Both the position numbers and the translations under genes were made by a program. Below the pieces are notes generated by a model that worked only from the letters and a program-made list of their open reading frames with translations, ran no database searches and had not been told where the DNA came from. From Nitrospira sp. (GTDB taxonomy: Bacteria; Nitrospirota; Nitrospiria; Nitrospirales; Nitrospiraceae), in assembly GCA_035968315.1 (NCBI GenBank), contig JAVYIN010000006.1:62001-126000 (forward strand): a stretch of DNA of 64,000 nucleotides, given 5' to 3'. Positions 53,255-61,339 of this stretch are shown piece after piece (position 1 is the stretch's first letter; every line of letters begins with the position of its first letter).

Positions 53255-54613
53255 TTACTCGCGAATACCGTATTCTTTGATCTTATATTGCAGCGCGCGA
53301 AGACTGATCCCGAGGAGATTGGCCGCTTTTTCTCGATGGTTGGTCACTTCCGCCAGCGTGCGCCGGATTGTTTCCCGCTCGATCTCCTTCAAGGAAGACC
53401 CCAATGCCACGACCATCGTACGGGCGTCCTCCTTGCTCGCCCGAATTTCTTCAGGGAGATGCTCCGGCTGAATGGCCGGATCTTTCACCGTAATCACGAG
53501 CCGCTCCATCAAATTCCGCAATTGGCGGATATTGCCGGGCCAGGCATAGAGCCGGAGCAGCCGCATCGCCTCGCGGGAGATCTCTTTGGGTGCGCGATGA
53601 TGCTGCGCGGCACACTCCCTCAGAAAACGGTCGGCCAGGAGCGGAATATCGTCGCCCCGCTCACGCAGCGGCGGAAGCCGGATCGGCACGACGTTAAGCC
53701 GGTAATAAAGATCTTCCCGAAACAGGCCCTGCTTGACCGCTTCCTCAAGGTTGCGGTTGGTCGCCGCGATAATCCTGGCATCGACCGTAATCACCTTCGT
53801 GCCGCCCAGGCGCCGGAATTCTTTGGTCTCCAGAACGCGCAAAAAATCGACCTGGGACTTCAACGACAATTCCCCGACCTCGTCCAGCAGCAGCGTGCCG
53901 CCATGAGCCAGCTCGAACCGCCCGGCCTTGGTCGTCACCGCGCCGGTAAACGCGCCCTTTTCATATCCGAACAGCTCGCTCTCGAAGAGGTTCTCCGGCA
54001 ATGCGCCGCAATTCATCGTCACAAACGGCCCGGCGGCCCTGGCACTTCGATGGTGAATAGCCCGGGCCACAAGCTCTTTCCCGGTGCCGCTTTCTCCCGT
54101 CAGCAAGACGGTGACTGCGCTGTCGGCGACCATGTCCACCAGGCTGTACACCCGCTGCATAGGCTCGCTCTCGCCCACCAGCTCGTCGAATCTGGTCCGT
54201 GCCTCAAGCCGCTCCCTGAGCTGTTTGTTCTCCTGCGCCAGCGCACGGCGCTCCAGGGCTTTTTCGACCACGATGTGAAACCGGTCCCGATCGATCGGCT
54301 TGGTGAGATAGTCGTACGCCCCCAGCCGCATCGCTTCGATGGCCGTATCGATGGACCCAAAGGCGGTCATCACGATGGCTTCCGTCTCTGGCCATTTCTC
54401 TTTCATGCGCCGAAGGAACTCCATGCCGCCCAGGCCGGGCATCCGTAAATCGGTGATCACCACATCCGCCTTCGTGTGTTCGAGCAGCGCGAGCGCCTCT
54501 TCCGCGGTTCCCGCCCCTTGCACCTTGTGCCCAAGCTTTTCCAGCATGGTAACGAGCGCCGACCGGATATTCACCTCATCTTCCACAATGAGGATGTGCG
54601 CGTGTCCGGTCAT
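53255..54613 (-). CDS. NtrC-family sigma54-dependent response regulator
   Basis: 452 residues: receiver domain with Asp55 (VVITDLRMPG), AAA+ ATPase (Walker A GESGTGKE 173-180; sigma54 contact loop GAFTGA 220-225; GTLLLDEVGEL), and a Fis-type helix-turn-helix at the end (REKAANLLGISLRALQYKIKEYGI). It remodels sigma54 holoenzyme from upstream dyads. It is translated together with the kinase gene (4-base overlap) and lies directly upstream of the hyf control region, so regulation of hyf is the obvious inference. This parallels HyfR/FhlA control of hyf/hyc in enterobacteria, though those lack a receiver domain. Confidence 0.93.
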   Translation of the reverse strand: MTGHAHILIVEDEVNIRSALVTMLEKLGHKVQGAGTAEEALALLEHTKADVVITDLRMPGLGGMEFLRRMKEKWPETEAIVMTAFGSIDTAIEAMRLGAYDYLTKPIDRDRFHIVVEKALERRALAQENKQLRERLEARTRFDELVGESEPMQRVYSLVDMVADSAVTVLLTGESGTGKELVARAIHHRSARAAGPFVTMNCGALPENLFESELFGYEKGAFTGAVTTKAGRFELAHGGTLLLDEVGELSLKSQVDFLRVLETKEFRRLGGTKVITVDARIIAATNRNLEEAVKQGLFREDLYYRLNVVPIRLPPLRERGDDIPLLADRFLRECAAQHHRAPKEISREAMRLLRLYAWPGNIRQLRNLMERLVITVKDPAIQPEHLPEEIRASKEDARTMVVALGSSLKEIERETIRRTLAEVTNHREKAANLLGISLRALQYKIKEYGIRE

Positions 54614-56004
54614 CGGTCACGCACCAACGCGCACGGTGTGGCCGTGACGGCGGGGAGCCTGATCACAACCGTGGTGCCTCTGCCGGTGGTGCTGGACACC
54701 TGGATCGTTCCTCCATGATCCTCGACAATGCGATAGGCGATGGCCAGACCGAGTCCGCTACCCGCAGCCTTGGTGGTGTAAAACGGCTCGAACAGCCGGG
54801 GCAGCTCGTCTTGCTTGATACCCACTCCGCTATCTTGGACCGTCAGCTCCACCCATTCCTTTTCGTCCGCCTTGCATCCCCTTGCGGCCACCTGGCAGAG
54901 GCCTCCTTCCGGCATCGCCTGGAACGCATTCACGATGACATTCACCAGCACTTGGCTGATTTCGGTCTCATCTCCCATGATCGCGGGCAAGGGATCGGAC
55001 GTGTTGGACTTAAGCTGGATATGGTGATCCTGCGCTTCATACCGCAACAGAGACATGATGTGGGAGAGTAATTGCCCGGTGTCGACCGCATGCAGACGGA
55101 GCGTGCCGGGTCGCGCGAATTTCATAAAGTTGTCGAGGATGGCTCCGAGCCGGCGGGTTTCCGCGTTCAAGACGTGCAGGTATTTATCCACTACCGCTGC
55201 GGAACGTGAGCCACCCTGCAGCTCCTGTTCTAGCAGATGAAGGTTCAAGTCGATGGCACTCAAGGGATTGCGCAGCTCATGCGCAACACCCGCTGACAGA
55301 GTATGCAGTCCCGTGAGTTTGTCTGCGACCCGCACGCGCCGCTCCAGATCCAGCAGTTCCGTGACATCCTTGAGCAGCACAATGACGCCGACCGGACGCC
55401 CATCGCCTCCCGTCAAATCCGCGGTGGTGAGGCGGATGGTGTGCGCCTGGTCGCCGGTGCGATACGGTATATCCTGATGGTCCACATGGCGGTTATTATG
55501 GAGCGCCTCATCGAGTGCCCTACGAATTAAGTCTCCCTCGGCAAACATCCGTCCATAGAACTGGCCGAGCAATTCTTCCGTCGATCGTTTCAGCGTTGCC
55601 ACGGCCGCAGGATTGACGGCGGTAATCTGGCCGCTGCGGTTAATCGTCAGCACCCCGGTCGGAATGCTGTCAAGGATGGTTCTTGCAAGCCCCTTCACTT
55701 CCTCGAGAGTCCGTCTGGTGCTGTCGTAATGGAGAACGGTGATGACCGCGGCAATCCCGATCGCGCTAACCAAGAACACAAGCAGTGTGACTGCGATCAG
55801 GTCATGCCTCGATTGCCAGAGGGCCGGGAACCACTCCGTGGGTACCGCGTGTCCTTGCGTAAGCCCTTGAAGCAAGAGTTTGTCATGCTCCAAGTTAAAC
55901 AAGAGGATGACCGAGACAACCAGGCCCAAAAGGAGGAGGACAGAGGTAATGAGACGGTACGGAATGTGCCGAAACCAGGCGGATGTGGGGATAGGCCTAA
56001 ACAT
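54610..56004 (-). CDS. Membrane sensor histidine kinase partner of the sigma54 activator
   Basis: 464 residues: two TM helices (about 18-38 and 68-92) flanking a short periplasmic loop of about 30 residues, a PAS domain (105-215; SIPTGVLTINRSGQITAVNPAA), HisKA with His242 (AGVAHELRNPLSA), and an HATPase domain (DSGVGI; GSGLGLAIA). The tiny periplasmic loop suggests that the signal is sensed in the membrane or by the cytosolic PAS domain, for example quinone redox state. The stop overlaps the regulator start by 4 bases. Confidence 0.92.
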   Translation of the reverse strand: MFRPIPTSAWFRHIPYRLITSVLLLLGLVVSVILLFNLEHDKLLLQGLTQGHAVPTEWFPALWQSRHDLIAVTLLVFLVSAIGIAAVITVLHYDSTRRTLEEVKGLARTILDSIPTGVLTINRSGQITAVNPAAVATLKRSTEELLGQFYGRMFAEGDLIRRALDEALHNNRHVDHQDIPYRTGDQAHTIRLTTADLTGGDGRPVGVIVLLKDVTELLDLERRVRVADKLTGLHTLSAGVAHELRNPLSAIDLNLHLLEQELQGGSRSAAVVDKYLHVLNAETRRLGAILDNFMKFARPGTLRLHAVDTGQLLSHIMSLLRYEAQDHHIQLKSNTSDPLPAIMGDETEISQVLVNVIVNAFQAMPEGGLCQVAARGCKADEKEWVELTVQDSGVGIKQDELPRLFEPFYTTKAAGSGLGLAIAYRIVEDHGGTIQVSSTTGRGTTVVIRLPAVTATPCALVRDR

Positions 56005-56041
56005 CGTGATAGTCGGGAACCTTTGCTTTCATGCTATCACG
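56005..56041. promoter_or_regulatory. Inverted repeat directly upstream of the kinase start
   Basis: CGTGATAG (56005-56012) and CTATCACG (56034-56041) are perfect 8 bp complements, touching the ATG of the kinase gene. On the mRNA they would form a hairpin that covers the ribosome binding region, or they could be an operator. Confidence 0.4.
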
Positions 56042-56140
56042 GGAAAGACACTCGGTATAGCCTGTCACTCTTCCGGCGGTAGGAACCATGGCGGCACAAC
56101 CCGGCACTCCATATGAGACTCCTCGTGCTTCCGCATTCCG

Positions 56141-56674
56141 CTATCGGCCACAACCTTCGCCTTCGCAGCCGCCCATTCCGCCGCCTGGTCCCATCATGGG
56201 TCCCCCGCCTCTTCCATGGCCCATCATGCCGGGGACATGGTCTCCGGCAAAGCTCCGCTCATATTGGATAATCGTCCAGATTTCGTCGTCGGTGAGCTGG
56301 TCTCCAAACCCGATCATGGACGTCCCGGGTGAGCCATATTTGATCACCCAGAAGATTTCCCCCTCGGTGCGGTGGCGCCAGAAACCGTGATGCTGGAAAT
56401 TTCTCGGCGAGGGATCGAGGCCCGCCGCCGCCATGCCATTGCCCGACCCGTCCCTCCCATGGCAATTGAAGCAGGTCCCCTTGCCATTGTAGAGGGCCTT
56501 GCCCTTCTCGACGGTCTCCGGTGAGTCCGGCAAGGGGCTGGCCAGCGCGCGCGCTTCAGCCAGCGTGCCGGCCGGCACGCGCGGCTGCATGACATGGCGC
56601 TCATCCGCCCATAAGGCCGATGCAGTCAACACACCGGCTGCGGCAAGAGCGGTCAGCATACGAGAGGGGCGCAT
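56141..56674 (-). CDS. Monoheme cytochrome c with Gly/Met-rich tail
   Basis: 177 residues. The signal peptide (about 1-23, ending ALWAD) is followed by the heme site CFNCH and a Met ligand candidate in the GTSMIGFGDQLTDDEIWTIIQY segment. The C-terminus is a 30-residue Gly/Met/His-rich tail (MMGHGRGGGPMMGPGGGMGG) ending in two cysteines, which could bind metal such as copper. It follows PPK2 by 20 bases and is probably co-transcribed with it. Confidence 0.87.
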   Translation of the reverse strand: MRPSRMLTALAAAGVLTASALWADERHVMQPRVPAGTLAEARALASPLPDSPETVEKGKALYNGKGTCFNCHGRDGSGNGMAAAGLDPSPRNFQHHGFWRHRTEGEIFWVIKYGSPGTSMIGFGDQLTDDEIWTIIQYERSFAGDHVPGMMGHGRGGGPMMGPGGGMGGCEGEGCGR

Positions 56675-56694
56675 GATTCTCCTCGTTCCATCCG

Positions 56695-57750
56695 CTAGAA
56701 ATCGAGTTCGACCATCTTGCGATGGAACCGCGTGATCACATTCGGATCCGGTGTCAGCCGGACCTGGGCCGTGTCCTTCCCTTTATACGGCAGGAGATTC
56801 AGCACATGGCGCAGGCTTTCCAGACGGGCCGCCTGCTTATCGTTCGCTTTGACGATAATCCAGGGGCTGAACGTCGTATGGGTCTTGCTGAACATTTCTT
56901 CTTTGTAGCGGGTGTACGAGTCCCAGAGCTCTTGCGCCTTCTCATCGACGGGACTCAGCTTCCATTGTTTGAGCGGATTCTGGCGTCGTGCCTCAAAACG
57001 CTTGGCCTGCTCCTCTTTGGATATGGAAAACCAGAACTTGATGATCGTCACGCCGTCTTCGTAGAGCATATGCTCGAATTCCGTAACCTGCTGCAGAAAC
57101 CGCTGATGTTCCTTCTTGCTGCAAAATCCCATCACCGGCTCGACCACCGCGCGGTTGTACCAACTGCGGTCGAAGAAGACGATTTCCCCCTTATTGGGAA
57201 GCTGGCGGATATAGCGCTGGAAATACCACTGGCCTTTCTCTTCATCCGTCGGTTTCGGCAGTGCCACGACGCGCATTGCGCGAGGGTTCAGATGTTCCGT
57301 AAAGCGGCGAATCGTGCCGCCCTTCCCGGCGGCATCGCGTCCCTCGACGAGGATCGCAATCCGCTGCCCTTCGTTCTGAACCCATCGTTGCAGCCGCACC
57401 AGCTCCACTTGCAGCGCCCGCAGCTCCTGCTCATACAGCAAGGTCTTTCGGATCTCTTCAAGATCGACCTCCTTGCTCTTCAATAATTGCAGCAGCCCTT
57501 TCCGCGTATTAATGCGGCGAAGATCGTCTTCCGTCAGGGCAAGCGCCGCCTCTCCGCTCCGCACGGCGGCCATGGCGCTCTTTCCAGCCTTCCGCTGCCG
57601 GTAGCCGTCCCCTTCCCGCGGCACGACAGTCGGAATCGTTTCCAACTCATCGGCCAGAAGCTTGCCGTCACGTCCGGCAAGCGCCTCAGCCTCCGCGTGA
57701 GATTCTTGTCGGTCTTTGGTCTTGCCGGTCGATTCTTCGTCAGATGCCAT
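56695..57750 (-). CDS. ppk2: Polyphosphate kinase 2 (PPK2 family)
   Basis: A 351-residue cytosolic enzyme that transfers phosphate between polyphosphate and nucleoside diphosphates. One PPK2 domain is present: Walker A GRDAAGKGGT (137-146), lid-module arginines in FQRYIRQLP, Walker B-type FFDRSWYNRAVVEPVMGF, and the C-terminal KANDKQAARLESLRHVLNLL. A charged N-terminal extension of about 100 residues is typical of class I. ATG at 57750 is preceded by AAAGGAA at slightly long spacing; a GTG at 57771 overlaps the stop of the small upstream frame. Confidence 0.92.
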   Translation of the reverse strand: MASDEESTGKTKDRQESHAEAEALAGRDGKLLADELETIPTVVPREGDGYRQRKAGKSAMAAVRSGEAALALTEDDLRRINTRKGLLQLLKSKEVDLEEIRKTLLYEQELRALQVELVRLQRWVQNEGQRIAILVEGRDAAGKGGTIRRFTEHLNPRAMRVVALPKPTDEEKGQWYFQRYIRQLPNKGEIVFFDRSWYNRAVVEPVMGFCSKKEHQRFLQQVTEFEHMLYEDGVTIIKFWFSISKEEQAKRFEARRQNPLKQWKLSPVDEKAQELWDSYTRYKEEMFSKTHTTFSPWIIVKANDKQAARLESLRHVLNLLPYKGKDTAQVRLTPDPNVITRFHRKMVELDF

Positions 57751-57767
57751 AGCGCTACCGTTTCCTT

Positions 57768-57899
57768 TCACAGAAACAACAGACCATCAGAATGCCACGT
57801 TCCTGCCGCGTTGATCCACTTCTTTGCTGGAATCCGGCATGCCCATGCCCTCGTCAGGTCGTCGGCACCCCGACTGCCGAAAATGGTAAATGTGGCCAT
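57768..57899 (-). CDS. Possible 43-residue small protein or leader peptide upstream of ppk2
   Basis: A short frame starting MATFTIFGSRGADDL with an excellent ribosome binding site (GGAGGAG, 6 bases before the ATG). Its stop overlaps a GTG in frame with ppk2 (GTGA), an arrangement that would allow translational coupling. The peptide has no recognisable domain. It might be a leader peptide controlling ppk2, or a chance frame. Confidence 0.35.
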   Translation of the reverse strand: MATFTIFGSRGADDLTRAWACRIPAKKWINAAGTWHSDGLLFL

Positions 57900-57929
57900 C
57901 GATTGCTCCTCCAACATCCATCAGAAGAA

Positions 57930-58025
57930 AAGAGCGTATGGCTGATAGCCGGTAGCATAGGAGCAAGACGGATATCCTTCCGGCTGCCTCCGAGCCATAC
58001 GCCATCAGCTATAGACTCCGCTCTT
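57930..58025. repeat. Imperfect inverted repeat between the triheme cytochrome and ppk2 genes
   Basis: AAGAGCG (57930-57936) pairs with CGCTCTT (58019-58025), and inside them GTATGGCTGATAGC on the left mirrors GAGCCATACGCCATCAGCTATAG on the right imperfectly. The element starts exactly at the stop of the triheme cytochrome gene. It may act as a terminator-like or RNA-processing structure and looks like a dispersed palindromic repeat. Confidence 0.5.
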
Positions 58026-59036
58026 CTACTTCGGTCCCTTGAACGTCGCTTTCACATAGGCCATGACATCGGCCACGCCCTGCTGCCCGATGGTCAACCC
58101 CCAATAGGGCATGTTGGCAGACTTGCCCATCGCCGCCCCGCCATGGTTGATCATATTGTAGAGATACTCGGTCGGGACTTCGCTGAAGTTGATATTGGCA
58201 TGAATGGCTGGCTTGGGCTCCAGGGTGGCCGCAGCCGGACCGTCGCCCTTGCCGGTCGCCCCATGGCATTGCATACAATACTCTTTATAGATCACTTTCC
58301 CTCGCCCCACGCTGGCTTTCCCAAACTCGGGTGCCGTCCAGGGTTCATAGTACGTGAAGTCCGGCACACCCTGAACAGCGAGAAATCCAAGAACCGCGCG
58401 CAATTGAGGCTCGGTCGCATCGGCCAAGAACTCGCCGCTGTGCGGCACGAAATCTTGCGGATTCAACCCAAACCGGAACAGCCAGTCCATGTTGTACCGT
58501 TGGCCGGCTTTCTCCAATGCCGCGCTCTGTTGCCCGCCGATGAGTGTCCCGTTTTCCTCAATCGTGTGACAGCCAAGGCAGGCATGCGCCTTATAGGCCA
58601 TGCCGCCGAAGGCCGCTTCGAACTTGGTCACCTTCGTCACATCATACGCGCCGACTTTCACCCGGGGATCCTTGTTGTTCTTCTCGAAGTAGTCGGCGAT
58701 GGCGCCGGCCTCCGCTTCGGTGACCACGGGATGTTTCACCGGACCTTCGCTGAGATCCCAGCGATACCCTTTCGCATAGAGCGGCGCCTCCTTCCCGGTC
58801 AGCCATCGGATCAGCCAGGGACGCTGGTACTTGCTGCCGGCCCAAATGAGATCGGGTGCGCGCAGGTTGAATCGCGAGTCGGCTTGCCCTTCCAATCGAT
58901 GGCATTGGACACAGGCCTGCTGGATCAGCTCCTTCGCCCGGGGCTGATCGGCTCCGAACAACAGACGCGGAGCGGACATCAACCCCACCAGCGTCAACAG
59001 CGCCCCGCCGGCCAGCATCCCTTTCCTCAAACTCAT
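58026..59036 (-). CDS. Triheme cytochrome c
   Basis: A 336-residue periplasmic protein with a signal peptide (about 1-28, ending LLFGAD) and three heme sites: C42-V-Q-C45-H, C153-L-G-C156-H and C254-M-Q-C257-H. Each belongs to its own class I-like domain. AAAGGAG precedes the ATG at 59036. It is the last gene of the sulfur-linked operon, 37 bases after the diheme gene, and probably carries electrons away from the sulfite-oxidase-like enzyme. Confidence 0.9.
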   Translation of the reverse strand: MSLRKGMLAGGALLTLVGLMSAPRLLFGADQPRAKELIQQACVQCHRLEGQADSRFNLRAPDLIWAGSKYQRPWLIRWLTGKEAPLYAKGYRWDLSEGPVKHPVVTEAEAGAIADYFEKNNKDPRVKVGAYDVTKVTKFEAAFGGMAYKAHACLGCHTIEENGTLIGGQQSAALEKAGQRYNMDWLFRFGLNPQDFVPHSGEFLADATEPQLRAVLGFLAVQGVPDFTYYEPWTAPEFGKASVGRGKVIYKEYCMQCHGATGKGDGPAAATLEPKPAIHANINFSEVPTEYLYNMINHGGAAMGKSANMPYWGLTIGQQGVADVMAYVKATFKGPK

Positions 59037-59073
59037 AACCGCTCCTTTCGGCTGTGGTGAGCACGGCTCACCG

Positions 59074-59703
59074 TTACTTCGATAACAACCAGGCCTGCAC
59101 ATCCGCAATATCCTGATGACTCAGCACGGAACCCCAGGCGGGCATGGGCCCGCGCCCGTGGAGCACCGTTTCCCAAAATAGATCGTCATGTTTGAGAATA
59201 GGATTCTTCGCCAGCTTCGGCCCCATCCCGCCGGTTGCACCGGCTCCATGGCACGCCTGGCAGTTGTGCTCGAAAATACCGGCGCCTCTGTCAGCCAGGC
59301 CGACGAGCGGCCCTTCCGCCACCGGTTCCTGCGTGAGCGGCTCCGCCTTCCTCAATTCCTGATCGAGCGGGGCCAGATGATCCGGCGCGCCCGGATGATA
59401 CCGCGCCGACAGATACCGCACGAGGAGCGCGGCTTCATCCTCGGACATCTCCGCGCCCCAATGTTTCATTTTGTCGACCGTCGCCAGCCAGCGCTCTCTG
59501 GGCAACCGCTGTTGAGACACGAGATCCGGGCTATGGCACACGGAACAGCGCGCGATAATCAATCCCTCGGCCCGTGGCGCCAACGCGGCGCTCACCGATG
59601 CCAGCTCGTCTTCTTGCGCCGACGTGACCACCGCCAGCCCGATGCACCCGAGGAGCAGCGCGAGCCCCACGGATCGAACACGAACGGCATCGTTTCGTTT
59701 CAC
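59074..59703 (-). CDS. Diheme cytochrome c
   Basis: 209 residues. The signal peptide ends near VVTSAQ, and the heme sites are C53-S-V-C56-H (followed by SPDLVSQQRLPRERW, a SorB-like pattern) and C148-Q-A-C151-H. The first domain resembles the cytochrome partners of bacterial sulfite dehydrogenases (SorB-like); the second resembles small class I cytochromes. It starts with GTG at 59703 inside a TTTCACG repeat, with GAGGCG upstream. It directly follows the sulfite oxidase gene, supporting an electron acceptor role. Confidence 0.87.
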   Translation of the reverse strand: MKRNDAVRVRSVGLALLLGCIGLAVVTSAQEDELASVSAALAPRAEGLIIARCSVCHSPDLVSQQRLPRERWLATVDKMKHWGAEMSEDEAALLVRYLSARYHPGAPDHLAPLDQELRKAEPLTQEPVAEGPLVGLADRGAGIFEHNCQACHGAGATGGMGPKLAKNPILKHDDLFWETVLHGRGPMPAWGSVLSHQDIADVQAWLLSK

Positions 59704-59724
59704 GTTTCACGCCTCACGTTTCAT
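59691..59724. repeat. TTTCACG-type tandem repeat at the sulfite oxidase/cytochrome junction
   Basis: The stretch CGTTTCGTTTCACGTTTCAC continues as GCCTCACGTTTCAT: four to five degenerate copies of a 7-base unit (TTTCACG). It spans the end of the sulfite oxidase gene and the GTG start of the diheme cytochrome gene. A similar array lies at 62462-62489. Confidence 0.6.
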
Positions 59725-60905
59725 GCGCCTGAGACCGTCACCGTCACGCGATCCCACCCGTTCCATAAAAACCCGCTGGGATTCCAGGGGCTGGTGTGGG
59801 GCTGCACCTCTCCGCCCGCATCCGTTGCGCGAGAGAGAATCGTCACCGAACCAGGCCCCTTGGGTTTCCACAGAAACTGCCATTGCCTCCAGGCATAGGG
59901 CTCGTCCTCACCGACCAGCCTCGCCTGCTCCCACGTCTGGCCTTCGTCAAACGACAGCTCCACGGCCGCGACGGGCGTCTCTCCGCTCCAGGCCACCCCC
60001 TGCACCGTCACCGGCCCCTGCCCGACTTGCGTCCCTTCTGGCGGTGAGGCAATGAGCGATTTCACCACCATCGCTTCCACGGGAACCATCGACGTGCCGG
60101 GCAGACCGGAGTTCGGCTGAATGGCCGTGACCGGCACACGATAGGCCGTCTGCATGTAGTAGCCCTTCGCTTCATCCGCCTGCACCGTGATGTCGGTCAG
60201 CCATTTGATGCAGGAATCCGCCATCCAGCCCGGCGTAATGACCCGCAGCGGGGCGCCGTGCAACAGCGGCAAGGGGCGCCCGTTCATCTCATAGGCGAGA
60301 AGCGTGTCCGGATGCAGGGCTTTCTCCAACGGAATACTGCGGATAAACAGCGGCACCGCTGCCACCACCGGCCGGTCGGCGCCTTGCAATTGGACATGCT
60401 TGGCCTGATGGCGGAGGCCGGCTTTGGCCAGCACATCCCGCAGCCGCACGCCGGTCCATTGCGCATTGCCGACCGCGCCCCGCTCCCATTGCACACCGGG
60501 GACTTTCGGACGATGAAAGGCCCGCCCATTGCCGCTGCATTGCACGACCGCCGTGATCGTCACCCGTTCGAACTGCGTGAGTTCCTTGAGCGTAAGCACC
60601 AACGGCTGCTCGATGAGCCCCCCGACACGGAGTCTCCAGTTGGCCTCGGCAATCAGCTCCGGCGCAGGCGGCCCAAAATGACTCCGCACAAAAAAACGAT
60701 GAGTGGGAGTGAGGAACGAGGTGAATTCGCGCACCGGCGTTTCGGCGTCATAGGGCCTGGTGACCCGTGCGATCAAGGGGCCGGACTCGTTGGATGACGG
60801 ATCGTTTCCGGCGGCTCGTGCCGCAACAGGACGATGGCTCACCATCGCACTCAGGCCAAGGCCTTGCAGGACCTTCCCCAGCCAGGCCCGCCGAGAGAGA
60901 CTCAT
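59721..60905 (-). CDS. Sulfite oxidase-family molybdenum enzyme (Tat-exported)
   Basis: A 394-residue periplasmic molybdopterin enzyme. The N-terminus has a Tat motif (SRRAWLGK) and signal (to about residue 32). The Mo-binding SUOX domain has the Mo-ligand Cys123 in VVQCSGNGR. The C-terminal Mo-co dimerisation domain includes VQGVAWSGETPVAAVELSFDEGQTW. Such enzymes oxidise sulfite to sulfate (SorA/SoxC type) and pass electrons to cytochrome c. The start at 60905 is set by the Tat signal and overlaps the OsmC stop by 4 bases. Sulfite as substrate is inferred from family and neighbours. Confidence 0.88.
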   Translation of the reverse strand: MSLSRRAWLGKVLQGLGLSAMVSHRPVAARAAGNDPSSNESGPLIARVTRPYDAETPVREFTSFLTPTHRFFVRSHFGPPAPELIAEANWRLRVGGLIEQPLVLTLKELTQFERVTITAVVQCSGNGRAFHRPKVPGVQWERGAVGNAQWTGVRLRDVLAKAGLRHQAKHVQLQGADRPVVAAVPLFIRSIPLEKALHPDTLLAYEMNGRPLPLLHGAPLRVITPGWMADSCIKWLTDITVQADEAKGYYMQTAYRVPVTAIQPNSGLPGTSMVPVEAMVVKSLIASPPEGTQVGQGPVTVQGVAWSGETPVAAVELSFDEGQTWEQARLVGEDEPYAWRQWQFLWKPKGPGSVTILSRATDAGGEVQPHTSPWNPSGFLWNGWDRVTVTVSGA

Positions 60906-61339
60906 AGCCCGGCCTTCCCTTCCGGCGGCTGGGGGAGCGCATGACCGTGCGGGTTCAACTTGATCGACACGTTCGGCGCCACGGCAACCGATTGATGGAC
61001 GGTGCAGCCATGCGCCACCTTTAACAGCCGCTCCTTTTGTTCCGGCGTAATGCGATGCGGCAGATGAATGGCCAAGGCGATCGCACCGACGCGATGCGGG
61101 CCTTCGGCCATCGTCCACTCGGCATCGACCGTCAAGCCGTCCCGGGAGATGTTGTGCCGTGCGCAGAATTGGCCGACGAAATACCCGACACAACTGGCCA
61201 CCGATCCGACAAACAGTTCAACAGGGCTCATCCCCGCATCGTGCCCGCCATCTTCAACCGGCTGATCGGTGATAATCCGATGCCGTCCGCTCGTGACGTC
61301 ATATCGCGTCCCGCCATGATAGGCCACCGTGAGCGTCAT
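60902..61339 (-). CDS. OsmC/Ohr-family protein
   Basis: 145 residues with the two reactive cysteines of the OsmC fold, Cys50 (GSVASCVGYF) and Cys112 (HGCTVHQS), on a central helix and a later loop. OsmC proteins reduce organic hydroperoxides, but homologues next to YeeE/YedE transporters probably handle sulfur or persulfide groups. Its ATG overlaps the stop of the transporter gene and its stop overlaps the start of the sulfite oxidase gene, so all three are translationally coupled. Confidence 0.88.
   Translation of the reverse strand: MTLTVAYHGGTRYDVTSGRHRIITDQPVEDGGHDAGMSPVELFVGSVASCVGYFVGQFCARHNISRDGLTVDAEWTMAEGPHRVGAIALAIHLPHRITPEQKERLLKVAHGCTVHQSVAVAPNVSIKLNPHGHALPQPPEGKAGL

Noticed and set aside
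57787-58005. 72-residue minus-strand frame upstream of ppk2
   Set aside because: It runs through the inverted repeat, has no ribosome binding site at its start, and competes with the better-supported 43-residue frame.
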